NCBI GenBank assembly: GCA_029204225.1
Contig: CM055095.1
Location: forward strand, 42,371,723-42,435,722
DNA from: Diphasiastrum complanatum
Lineage: Eukaryota; Streptophyta; Lycopodiopsida; Lycopodiales; Lycopodiaceae
DNA length: 64,000 bases
Reading direction: 5' to 3'
Positions 33,142 to 44,375 of this stretch are shown piece by piece. Position numbers and translations under genes: made by a program. The first letter of the stretch is position 1. Each line of letters begins with the position of its first letter. A model generated the notes under the pieces. It was not told where the DNA came from and ran no database searches. It saw only the letters and a list, made by a program, of their open reading frames with translations.

Positions 33142-34620
33142 ATGCCATTTCACGGAGTTGATCCATCCGTGTTTAGTTACAATCAACGTCAAATTTTGAT
33201 AGACATGAGAAAACAAAGAATGAAACAAATTGAAGAGGCAAATACAATCGGAAAAAAGAGTAATCAACTTGATTCTAATGATGATGATGATGAGGTGCAA
33301 CACGATGAAGAAATGCACATGTTTGAATCTTACTTTAAAACAAATGAGAATGATGATATGCATGCATCTTCTAATAAAAACGGAAATCACGAACAATTTG
33401 AGATGGATGAAGACGAGATTCTATTGCGCAAGGAGACAGACACTCCTCTATATCTTGGAGCATCCATTTCGAGACTAGCTACGTCAATTCTTATTCTAAA
33501 CCTTCAAGCAACATACAAATGAAGTGATCGTAGCGTGACATCTTTATTTGGGTACTTAATGCATTGCTATTATACTTTATAGCGTATTTATATTAAGTTA
33601 ATTGATTGAATCCATTGATGGTATGAAACGGTTGTCTATTTTTCATAAATTACCCTATTGGAGAAATTTATTGATAAACCATCTATTGGATCCTATGCGC
33701 ATATTCAAAAACGTCGGTGAATCCTTATGGAACCACATCATTGGCATAAAAGACAACTCCACAGCATGTAAAGATCTATAAGCGGCCAATGTGAAAAGAC
33801 CCTATTGGATTCAATACACTGAAGGTGGAGATCAGATTCTACCTAGCATGCCGTGGATTCTTACAAAAGAGCAACTCTCATATGTTAAACATGTCATAAA
33901 ACAAATGAGAATTCCAACAAGCTACGCACATTCTTTATGCAAATCATTTACCAAAGATGGTAAATTAAGTGGATTGAAATCGCATGATTGGCATAAGATG
34001 TTGCAATTCATACTTCCACTTTCTATTCAAGGTCTCATCAACAATGACATATGAAATACGCTTTACAATTTGTCATCGTTGATTAGGTCTGTATATTTTT
34101 TTAAGCACTTGTATAAATATGTGTTATTTCAATATTTTTATGTGTTGAACAACCTAATGTACTATCAATCTTGTAGGTGGATTTTTTCAAAAGAAATAAA
34201 ACAAAGTGAATTGGATTCCATGAAAATCCAAATGATTGAAATGGTATGTTTGTTGGAAAGAGATTTTTCAACTTCCTTTTTGTATATACAAGTTCATCTT
34301 CTAGTGCATTTGGTCGAAGAAGTATCAATTGCAGGACCTGTGCACATGAGATGGATGTTCTACCTTGAGCACTTTGTGAAAGTCAAAATGTAGCATTGCA
34401 AAAAGTTGGCTTGTTCAGGAATCTTTGTTTTATATCATCGAAATAATCTCACAATTGCATCCTGCAAGTCCAAAAATATGGTGTGAAGAAGAATATGAAC
34501 GTGTTAAGGGTGAAGTACCACAAGGAAATGGTGTGCAAAAGAGACTTTCACCTCAATTAAAAGAGAAAATTGACACATTCCTATTATATAATAATGGACA
34601 AATGGAAAAGTAGATTTCAA
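33142..34620 (+). pseudogene. CACTA (En/Spm) TNP2-type transposase, internally deleted
   Basis: N-terminal part (33142-33580): acidic linker with D-D-D-D-E and E-T-D-T-P-L-Y-L-G-A-S-I-S-R-L-A, then S-D-R-S-V-T-S-L-F-G, which is the conserved start of TNP2. The TNP2 core is missing. Similarity resumes at about 33630 with L-P-Y-W-R-N-L-L-I-N-H-L-L-D and I-K-D-N-S-T-A, then the DUF4218 region G-L-K-S-H-D-W-H-K-M-L-Q, L-P-L-S-I-Q-G-L-I, L-V-H-L-V-E-E-V and G-P-V-H-M-R-W-M. It is probably a decayed non-autonomous CACTA copy. It ends directly against cassette copy B. Confidence 0.85.
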
Positions 34621-34890
34621 GGTATGAAGAAGCCAACCATCTACAATTATCATTGTTGTGTGATATTAGTGTTAATATGAACATGTGTGGTTGATCATTG
34701 TAGTGGGTATTTTCTCATTAGAGAAAATATGGGCCCAAAGAGGGCCCTATTAGAAATGCAGTTAAAGCATGTAGATTTATGGTCATAAAAAACATTGTAT
34801 CCTATTGATCCATATCACTCATTGCTACATCCAGATTTTCATTCGGTGAGTTAATTAATAATCCATACGTGCCATGGCAAACATGGCCTT

Positions 34891-37352
34891 TTGGGTTACT
34901 GTGAGAATTTGATGCTCTATGGGAATGCACATTCAATGCAAAAGATACATTATTTGGAAGAGGAATCAAGGAAAATATCAAAGGAGTGCAAAAAAAAATC
35001 TACAAAGTTGAAAACTTGTCTGGAAGAAAATGAGATGTTCAAGAAAGAGATCCAAAGGTTGAAATCTTCTTTGCATCATTTTACAACTAGTAATGATGAG
35101 ATAAAAATTGCATTTCAATCCATGCGTATCTCATATTTGTCTCTTGTTAAAGATATGGATGTGCTCAACAAAAAGGTTAGAAGCAACAAGAGGAAAAGAC
35201 TGGTAACAAAGAATATATGTGATCTATCATCCAGAGGAGGTTATAGAAAAAGACAAATCTGTGCATTCAAGTAAGTTATAGCTTATTTGGTAAGGAACTT
35301 TTTGATTCAATCATAATCACTAGTTATGTTATTTATTAATTTCAACTTTCTATTGATTTTTTATTATGCTGCTATCAATACTATGAGTGTCATGATTTCT
35401 ACTGATATTTTCATGAACATTATGTTTGCAATGCAGATTAGCATTGGTTGTTGAAGACCATTTGGCCGATGAGATTTCCATTGGAAACTCACTGGGTTCT
35501 ATCTTGACTTCTAAATCTATGAAATCAACGTTAAACAATAACAAAATAAAAAAGATTAAGGCTTTACTTACTGATAGCATTATGAATGTTGGCAAAATAT
35601 TAGACACTACATTGGTTCAGGGGGCATGTGATTTTTCTAGCATCAGTAGAGAAGCATATGCAACAATGTTTAAGATGATACAGGATGCATTTGCACAGGT
35701 AAGTATTAAAAAGTTTCCAATCCCACGACCATTTCATCTTTTTAAAAAAAGACATCTTAAACCAAGGTATGCAGACAATAGTTAGTAATCCATCTCATAT
35801 CAATGAAGTGTTTTCCACGAAAGGAGAATGTTTAGCATATAACAATTCCAACAATCTATTTATTGATATTAATCAGCTACTAACATTCATCATAAATTTG
35901 TATGATATTACAAATGAGAATGTCAATAACAAGTTGATAGTTGTTCTCAAGTTAGATGAGTCTGAAATTATAAAAGGACAAAAAATGGAGAGAGTCAGTT
36001 TTACAATCATGAATGGAACACTTCTAAATTCAAAAGACTCAGAAAGCCTCAACTTCAATGTTCAGGTATAGTAGTTCTTTCGAATAATTAATAGGGTTAA
36101 TCATTTTAATATGGATTTCATTTGAGAAATCTTCTCTATGCTGATATTATGCGGCTAAATCATGTTTTCATTTTATGTTATAGGTGATGAAAGAAGACCA
36201 TGACATTCTCTCATGGATATTTAATAGAACGTCATAACCTGCAACCATAAAAAATCACATGGAGTGAGTTCCACTCAATATTCCTAGAAGATATAATGTC
36301 ATTTAGCAGGAGATCTAAAGACATTAAAATGTATGTTCAATGTATCCCATGGTGCTAACTCTAAACACCCTTGTTTGTATTGCATGAAGACAACAAAAGA
36401 CATGACAAGGAGTGTAGAAATATCAAGAGATCGAGAAGATCCTAATTGGAAACCCGTACTACCGATTCCTCTTCAAATATTCATATTTGTACATTGCATG
36501 CAGAGGTGCATATAATAGAAAAAATAATATATCTTCACATCTTGTTTGCATGGAATTCCGAGCCAAAGTCAGCCGTGAAGGAAGCTATTTCCAGATTAGA
36601 GGATGTGTTGTCTAAAGTAGGCTTACATAAAGGCCACGTTAAAATAGAAAAAGACGACAAGCTATCAGGTATAACAAGAAATATTCCATGCAAGTCGAGC
36701 ATTGGAGGATCCAAAGCTCGTAGATTTTTATCAAATTATTTTGGCAAACAATTCAAGATTCAATACTCAGTTTGGAAAGAGAGAATAGCTGCAACTCAAG
36801 ATTTCAAAGAAGAAGGTCCTACTCGTGTACACAAAGTAAAAGTTTGGAGAAAATTAGACAACATGGTGGAATACTTGAGAAAAGATAATTTTTCAAATAC
36901 TAAAGTACAAATAATATAGAAAACACCTAGTGAATTTGTGGATGCAGTTTGAACTGCATGGGGTTTAGATCATATAACTCATTATATGGTAAGATTTTGA
37001 TGCTGCACTAGTGTAGACAAACATGTGCAATTAATTTAGATACTTTTGGTAATAATTTGTATTTTTTTTTTATGACATGCAGCACATATTACGACATCAT
37101 TCGACATTCTTTGCAAGAAATTGTGAAAGTCTTAGCATATAGTCATCGCAAGGAATGGAAAAATCTCATTGGCAAGCAAGAGCGGCATTTCATAAAAGTA
37201 CAGAACATGGTGGGACTAGCATAAAGAACAGTTATTATTGCAACTTTTCCAATGGTTCCATGGAAGAATCCAAATTCGTCATAATACAAAATCGACGGAT
37301 TATAAAAAAAATTCAAAAAGCATGCAAATTTATACAAGCCAATAGGCAATAG
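34891..37352 (+). pseudogene. Cassette gene 1, copy B (coiled coil, Cys-rich, unknown family)
   Basis: Four consecutive exons join in frame with GT/AG borders: to 35270 (coiled coil, basic end), 35437-35698, 35775-36065 and 36184 onward (V-M-K-E-D-H-D-I-L-S-W). A stop follows at about 36235. Further conserved blocks: H-G-A-N-S-K-H-P-C-L-Y-C (about 36345-36380), 36446-36919 (helical, basic) and H-I-L-R-H-H-S-T-F-F-A with S-S-Q-G-M-E-K-S-H-W (about 37080-37190). No ATG precedes the first exon in frame until 34912, so the start is uncertain. The pattern (coiled coil, a C-x2-C element, late G-M-E-K-S-H block) recalls large transposon-borne proteins, but I cannot name the family. Confidence 0.58.
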
Positions 37353-37917
37353 ACAGACAGAGAGATTTTGTATATTATATGAAAATTTTACAAAGTTCGG
37401 TTATCCAATATCTACTATGCTTTGACACTTTCTCTAATAAAAGTTGCAATTTAGAATCATACAACAATTTCCTTCTCTCATAGGAATCCAAAAGCTCTTA
37501 GTTTTCATGCTTACTCAGATCAACATAGACTGCATACAATGCAAAATGAGATTATCTGAGCATGAAATTCACTGGACCATATCCTAAAATCTTAAGTGCA
37601 ACATTTTTCTTAACAAAAATTATTTTATGCGCCCTATTAAAATTATGTCCTCCAAGAAAATGAAAAAAATGTCTTGATTGCCATAATCATTGTATCACCA
37701 TCTTGATGAAACTTTGAATGAACACTTATCTCATTATTCTTGAAGAACTTCGGATAATCCCTAGTGCATGATCTCTTGAAAATTCTCCAGCAAAGGACTT
37801 TTGCCCACCATCAAGCAAAATCATCAAGAAAAATTGTTTCCTGAAATGAAAAAATACAAAGTAAACTCCAGTATAAAATCTAACATTACGGATCTATTAG
37901 TACAAGATAAGATGCAG

Positions 37918-39000
37918 AACTTACGCATTCAGCTTTGTCTTCCTTGATTACTGCCTCTCCATCATTATCATGTCCACCTTTCGATGTCAATAAGGTTGGT
38001 GAATAAACAGTTGGTTTTTAAAAACCAAGCTGACTTTAAAATCCGAAGAACTACTCGTCAGAAGGAAGATCATTTTCTTTTTGGCACATTTCCTCCACAT
38101 CCAGCAATTTTTCCCTGAATAAAACTCATCCTTATTTACATCGTCAACACTAGGGAGAAGATCATTAGCATCATAATCAATTATATCTGAAAATTCATAA
38201 AGCTCTTTGCCCAAAATGCAAAGAGTCTTGGCCTCTGTGACATCAAAAAGATCAGATATATCCGATAGTGTCAAAAATGAATTATTATCTATATTATAAG
38301 TAGGCAATGTGATAAGAAATTGATTAGAAGAAAAAAGGGTATTAGTAATTCTAGGGCCTATAAACGATGCCGTATTTTGTGCATGATCAAAAACTGTACA
38401 ATCATCTAAACTAACGCTCGTATCAATAAATAAAAGAATTAATATCTACAGTCTTCGACTTTTCAGATTTTGTACCGCTGGAAGAAACAGCTTCAGAAGT
38501 AAAAAGGCTAACCTCTGAATCATCAGAAATATTTAACAAAAAAAAAAAAAATAGACTGAAACTCTACAAATCTATTTTTTTTATTGTGAATTGGACAATC
38601 ATCTACAGACTTGAAATCATTATGTAACTTGGTGAACATTCTATCAAGCTTAGCTTTATAACTATGCTTGTCGAGTGTCACCAGGTCCTCATAATGAATC
38701 ATGTTCTTATTACGAGATCTGAACAAGGGATAACTGAGCAGAGACTTAAATATGAGATAAATCTCTGAAAAAGCTTCCACACCAGGACCCTTAGTAATAG
38801 AAGGAAGAACAAAAAGAAAAGGAGAAAAAAGAGATTTGAAATACTCCATATTATCACTAATACCAAATTCATGAAAAAAAGATAGCAAACTAGAATCAAA
38901 ATTAGACATTTCAACCAAAAAAATATGGAAAGAAAGATTTTGAATATTGGACTCAGGTGCAAAGTGCAAGTTCAAACAAAACTTCAACGCCCTATGCGCT
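37918..39000 (-). pseudogene. Cassette gene 2, copy B (acidic protein, unknown)
   Basis: Same two stretches as in copy A: 38523-38987 (with M-S-N-F-D-S-S-L-L-S-F-F and D-C-P-I-H-N-K-K) and 37987-38307 extending to 37918 (acidic, with D-I-I-D-Y-D-A-N-D). Relative to copy A, a short deletion removes a few residues after the K-N-C position and changes frame near 38103. Splice-like borders (TTACGC on the plus strand, donor GTAAG on the minus strand) flank the acidic exon. Conservation of both open stretches in two copies supports real coding origin. No domain recognised. Confidence 0.5.
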
Positions 39001-39422
39001 CGAAAGAGATATCAGAAAACCGAGTATCAGATCCGAGTGCACTCGAGGTCGGCGTGAGGTGAGGTGAGGTGAGTCACGGCAAGACGATCCTGACGCAAGC
39101 TTGAGGTCGGCAAGAAGTGAGTTGAGTCTCATGCTCCAAATCGGCGTGAGACGAGGGTCTGAAAAAAAAAATATTTAAGGACCGTAGTTCAAGCATAACT
39201 CATCTCATCTACGAATTCAGAAGCATACATGTTGCCAGAGCTCTCGCTATGACAAAGTCACGGATTTCTATAGTATATTGCATACGTTCTCGCTCACACA
39301 TTTCTTGACGGTAAGATTATTGTCATTTTCTAACTTTGTTCTATGCTTAGCATGGGTACTAAATTGTTGCATTACTAAATATTCAGGTTTTATCTAGTGT
39401 TCATCTTCTTAAAACTTGGGTG

Positions 39423-39836
39423 ACATATGCTCAGCATAGGTGGCTACACGAGTCCTCTCCTCTAACTTATGCTGAGCATAGGTTGTGTTCGGGTCCTAAG
39501 TAACAACCTATGCTCAACATAGGAAGCCGGTGGGATATTTCTATTCTTACCACATTTTAACCTATGTCGAGCATAGGTTGTATCTCTAGTCCTCTTTTAA
39601 CCTATGCTCAACATAGGTCGTCACTCGCATGCTCGAGTCCCACCTATGCTTAACATAGGATGTCTTCGCATGCTGCTTGCTAACCTATGCTTAGCATAGG
39701 TTAGAAGAGAACTAGAGATGCAACCTATGCTCAGCATAGGTCGAAAGGTGATAAGAATAGACACATCACGCTGACATCTTATGATGAGCATAGGTTGTTA
39801 CTCAGGACCTCAACACAACCCATGCTCAACATAGGT
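39423..39836. repeat. Nested palindrome array, copy B
   Basis: Same ten units, spacing and mirror symmetry as array A, centred on the unit at 39642-39660. Substitutions between A and B fall both in units and in linkers, and several units remain perfect ACCTATGCTNAGCATAGGT palindromes. It lies between the divergent 5' ends of gene 2 and gene 3. Confidence 0.92.
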
Positions 39837-40511
39837 CGTTACTCATATTTTTCTCATTTTACAAGGCTTAGTCTAAGAAAAGTGAAACTTTTGAGATGTT
39901 TTAGTAAGAAAATGTGTTGAATTTTTAGTTATGATTTTTAGAGATTTTTCGCAAAAACTGCTTGTCTATTTAAAGTTTTCGGTATTTTCATTAAAGTAAT
40001 GTTTGAAATTTTCCTAAAAAATCTTTTTCTCTATAGATTCTCAATTGTCTTTGATAATCTTCAAAATGTTGAGGATTTTTTTTAAAATTCCGCGTAAACC
40101 TCAAGCTATTCCACTGAAAGATAAGAAAAAATTCATGTACTACTGTTTGAGCTTTTTATTCATTTAGCTGAGAAGCCTAGCATGGGAGCCTCACAGTTCA
40201 AAATTCAAGGAAGATTGCTTGCTGATCAACCAGATGAGGATGAGGAATAAGGTTTTGTGAACGTGCTTTTAAAGGAGACGGATAAGTCTCGTTCTATTTT
40301 CATTCTGAGCGAGACTATGATAAAGATTTGATGTTGCCAAGATGAGGCCATCAAAGCCTATTTTGATAAAGCTCTAGTTACTTTGGTGTGTAATTATAAA
40401 ACATATTTTTATTCATGTATGTTTACATTTGTTCCATACTTAGCAGTGATTACTAAATATAAAATTCTATGAACTTTTAAGTAAATTTTTTTTTTTGTAA
40501 ATTGAGCTATC

Positions 40512-42267
40512 ATGTGTTGTGAGCATAGCCAGTACAAATGCCTTTACTCATTATATTTTAAACTTATTTTTCGTTTCTGTCGCATGAAGCAATGCTTAAA
40601 AATGGTTCTAGCTGCTATTGTTGAGAGGAAAGTTCCGGTCTACTCATTACGGAGTTCAAAAGGTGTATCTATTGGACCTCACAGGCCAGCCTCTGAACAC
40701 GTTGAGGACAAATGAAAAACTTTTCAAATAAAAGGCCAATCTGCTCAAGGTGCCTCAAAGTCAAAGAAAAAAGTTGTCAGTACTCAAACTCTGAAGCCAA
40801 TCCCTACAGAAATGAAAATATCAGAGTGGAAGAACATGCAAGGGATTAGCTCTTCAGAGCTAATAATAAGTGTTCTTTCTAGAGTTGTTGATGGTCAACT
40901 TTCTTTGGCAGAAATGGGGAAAGAAATTTGAAAGGTAATAGTCATAATCTAAATATTTATTTTCATGTTCCTTTTTGTAATAAAGTGATTTCCATGATTT
41001 TGTTGGATTTTTAACAATTATACTTTTTAAATGCAGGCATGAATTATTTATGAAAGTTCAAGAAGCCCTTGTGACAGGGTTAAATTGTCAAGATTTTGAA
41101 CAGTGCCAGAGGCTTTATCCTCTGAGCAGCCGAAATGAATCTTTGAGTCCATTTCTGGTTTTTTTTAGAGACATGGTATTTATTTCACCCACACTTAGCA
41201 TAGGTGCTTATTATTTATTTCATTTTTATATTTTATGTCTCCTATTCTAAGCATAGTTTTTTTCTTTATTTAATTATTTATTTTTGATACTGTAAGTCTC
41301 CTATTCTATTTTATATTTTATGTCTCCCATGCTAAGCATAGCTTTTCTTTTTTCAGTCTCCCAAAGATAAGCAAAACAAAGTCCTTCTAGAGCAATTCAA
41401 GAGACATATTCTGAAGGCAAGAGCAAAAAAAATGGACAGGGATAGATTAGCACGGGGTGAAACCATTGCAGAGGAGGATCCATTAGAGACCTACCTTCCC
41501 AAATGTGTTGATGATCAACCATGCTTTTACTCAGTTGAGGAGGGTGATTGCAGAGAAATTTCAATTTTTTTTAAAAAAAAGACCTTATACACTCTGCATT
41601 GCCGATATACCATATGGATTTCGGATGAAGAAATCATTAAATGATAATGCCCCCTTCAAAATCACTGAAATCTATAGTTTCATGCAGGGTTTTCTCGAAG
41701 TCTCAACTTCTCCAATTTGGAGATGTGTTATTTTTCATTTTTCTTGACAGAAAGCTCTACTACCTTTTTGTAATGTAGAAATAGGAAATATTGTGTGGTA
41801 AGTTTTTAAGTTCCTGAATTATTAATTCGTATTTTAATTCATAATTATATTTTAGATTTTTTATTTTAAAGTTAGAATTATTTATTTATTTAACTTGTAA
41901 TGTTCCATGTCAGGACTTGGGAGGAGCACGACTTTGCAATGAAATAGAATACATAACCATCGGTTATTATTCTTTGGATGTCAAACGTTCAATGCTTCAT
42001 TACGATACTTCCGGACTGACAAGTTTTGAAAACTTGTTCCAGTATCCAACCGTGACCAAGAAACTAAAGAATCCAATGATGGGTTCCATGGCTTGTCCCT
42101 ACCAAAAGTCACAACAATTAATTAATCATTTAATTGATATTTTTTCTTACCTGGCTGATTCGGTTTTGGTTTTATTTAGCGGTAGCGGTACTACGAGCGC
42201 ATGTGCTGTTCAGAAAGGCAGACATGTTGTTGCAGTATATTTAGATTCTGATTTAGTGTTTTTATAA
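40512..42267 (+). pseudogene. Cassette gene 3, copy B: N4/N6 amino-DNA methyltransferase-like
   Basis: Exons with plausible GT/AG borders: to 40935, 41037-41171, 41356-about 41755, 41756-41799 and 41914-42267. The third contains L-C-I-A-D-I-P-Y-G-F (41595-41621), close to the catalytic D/S-P-P-Y motif IV of amino-methyltransferases. The last contains C-P-Y-Q-K-S-Q-Q-L-I (motif X-like) and F-S-G-S-G-T-T (42175-42195), the AdoMet-binding motif I, then G-R-H-V-V-A-V-Y-L-D. Motif IV preceding motif I is the beta-class order, with a target-recognition region between. A homopolymer near 41565-41580 shifts the frame before motif IV, so as written it is broken. Related enzymes make 4mC or 6mA; substrate unknown. 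Confidence 0.7.
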
Positions 42268-42300
42268 AAATGAGAATGAAATCTCTTTTAGTTTTGCCAA

Positions 42301-42522
42301 ATGAACAATGAGGTGGGAAAGAGTTTAGATAGCAAAGATTCAGTAATTCCCTTGTCCAAGGAACTTCAGCCTCCTGCTAGCGGAAAAGTAAGTGATATAG
42401 GAGAATTTGCTAATGTCTTGGTTCAAGATTATAATGTGGTTACGGTAGTCGAGGAAACTGTAGAAGAGGTGCCACTTGAAATTATAGTGGCTACTCAAGA
42501 AAAAAAAAGAAGATGTAAATGA
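42301..42522 (+). CDS. Conserved acidic open frame downstream of gene 3, copy B
   Basis: Starts with ATG 33 bp after the gene 3 stop and is open for 73 residues: M-N-N-E-V-G, a Ser/Asp-rich middle, V-V-E-E-T-V-E-E-V-P and a basic end K-K-R-R-C-K. Copy A has a stop in it. It may be an extra exon of gene 3 or a small separate protein. Confidence 0.4.
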   Translation: MNNEVGKSLDSKDSVIPLSKELQPPASGKVSDIGEFANVLVQDYNVVTVVEETVEEVPLEIIVATQEKKRRCK

Positions 42523-42977
42523 CCTCGATGATTTTTGAAAATAAAAAATTTTCTTTTGTTTCAAAAGATAATAGCATTTATATTTTTTGATGTATTGTGT
42601 TTTGAAATCTTTTTGATTGATTTAATGTTCCTAAATTTGTTTTTTAATGATTTAAAATTAAGAATTTGAAATAATTTAAAAATTTTAATATTGATAATCA
42701 TTACCAAAACTAAAATTGTAATGATTTGTCAAGTTTATCATATTTTAATTTTGATTGTGTTTTTATATTATTTATTGTAAAAGAAATATTGTTAAAAATT
42801 TAAACAAATGAAAAGACTTTTTTTAGGGTGATTTAAATATTTTTTTCAGGGTGATTTAAAGTAATTTGATTTGAGTTTATTTAATATTTAAATATTCAAT
42901 GAACTTACATAGGTATAAGTAAAGATTCTAAAAAATTTCAAACTTTAAAAAATACTGATTAATAATTTTATTATAAA
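42523..42977. other. AT-rich 3' flank of copy B
   Basis: Homologous to 9064-9535. No coding pattern. A GTGATTTAAATATTTTTT stretch is locally rearranged relative to copy A. Confidence 0.6.
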
Positions 42978-42978
42978 C

Positions 42979-44375
42979 TACATAGAAGAAGAGGTATCCC
43001 TGCAATGTGAAAATGGAATAGAAATCATTTTGCTTTGGAACTTAATTCAACAGTCGTTCGACTTTACAATGTATGTCTCTGTATACTGTGATATATACGA
43101 TCCTCAAATGAGGACAAGTAGAAAAGTAGCTCAAGTGAGAAATGATTTACCTTAGGATAAACAGCAGGATCAGTCAAAGACCGAACATTTGTGTTCAATT
43201 TGTAATGCTCAAGTATACCTAACTGAACCATTAATTGATAGGCACAAAAGGGATTTAGTCATGCTAATAGTATCAATAAAACATCATATTCTTGTCATTA
43301 GTCTATGGAATTTATCAGCAAATATTTAAATCCCAGCTCCAACATCTTGGGAAAGAGCACACATCAAACATAAGATAAATAAAAAAAACATACTTCCGAA
43401 GATCCATCGACGCTATTTAATACGGCGGCTTCAATGAAGAAAATGGCAAAGTGGGGATAACCATATGAAACTCTTGGACCTCGTCCATGATGAGCAGATG
43501 CACCCCACGCAATGATTGAGTAGCTGTCATATCGCAGCATAGAAAATGTCAACAAGTATGGTACAAAGAAAAGTTTTGTAAATTACATGGAAGACTTACC
43601 TTTTAGCTAAGAGATCCTACACTTAGCTAGATTAATTAATGTCAAGCAACTGATGAAAATCATAACGCAAGCACTAAGAACTGAGAGACATGACTGTCGT
43701 GCCAGGGAGACACCTGCAATAGAATTGAAATTTGAAAACTGAGCCAAGAAAAAATGAACTGATCCGAAAATAAGAATCCACTAAGTTTTAACTGTCATTT
43801 GTAAAAGCATGAGCAATGGAATATCGTCAAAGAGAAGCTAAAGTATATTGTAAGTATGAAATAATTATCAAGAGACTGCAAAAGAGATCCAGTCTAGTTG
43901 CACGTGGATGTGAAAGCTGAACTAGCAAATTCTTTGATGTCAGTAGCGAATTATGGTAGGATCATGGTTATTGCTGCGCTTTAACATTCTTTGCACAAGA
44001 TCTTTTAGGTTCTAGAATTATATGTTCAGACTACTAGACAGATATGCCACTAGTATTCTAAAGTTAGGCAGTGCAGCTAATAGATAAGTTTGCCAATTCT
44101 ACATCCTCATGACTAAAACCCATATGACCATATAGGCATCGGATGACGAGAGCTGTTGATGAGCTGAAACCTATGTATCAAGTGATTCATATCCTGTAAC
44201 ATCGTCGAAAATGCAACTATCACTGAAAGAGAGAATAGAAAAACCAACTTGATGTATGAATTGCTAGTTTCGTGAGACTCCATAATATTTGTCCTTCTGA
44301 AATAAAATACAAGGATTGATTTGAACTATTTGACTTAAGAAACTGCAGTCTCGGTCTAGATTCTACCAATGCAGC
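42979..44375 (-). pseudogene. Captured host-gene fragment, copy B
   Basis: Collinear with 13768-14884 but with an extra 290 bp (about 43063-43350). That extra part carries a clean minus-strand exon reading L-G-I-L-E-H-Y-K-L-N-T-N-V-R-S-L-T-D and ending D-P-A-V-Y-P-K before a GTAAAT donor. Other exon-like islands match copy A. The gene is unknown to me. The retained splice signals suggest capture of genomic DNA rather than a processed transcript. Confidence 0.5.

Larger units (their letters stand above)
34636..42977 (+). repeat. Multi-gene cassette, copy B
   Basis: Direct duplicate of 657-9535 and the better preserved copy: gene 1 splice sites join in frame over four exons, and gene 3 keeps a D-I-P-Y motif. 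It lacks the 783-1235 block of copy A. At its right end (about 42977) the AT-rich tail passes straight into the host-gene fragment found in copy A only after another 4.2 kb. The A/B separation is about 34 kb. Confidence 0.9.

Noticed and set aside
33103-33396. 97-codon minus-strand gene
   Set aside because: Shadow of the acidic CACTA transposase N-terminus (GAT-rich codons read in reverse).
657-42977. A/B duplication as an assembly artefact
   Set aside because: The copies differ by several percent, by independent indels and by a private 450 bp insertion, which a collapsed or duplicated contig would not show.
43364-43555. Named helicase or ATPase from the L-I-M-D-E-V string
   Set aside because: Six residues in a fragment with competing frames are not enough; no partner motifs found.
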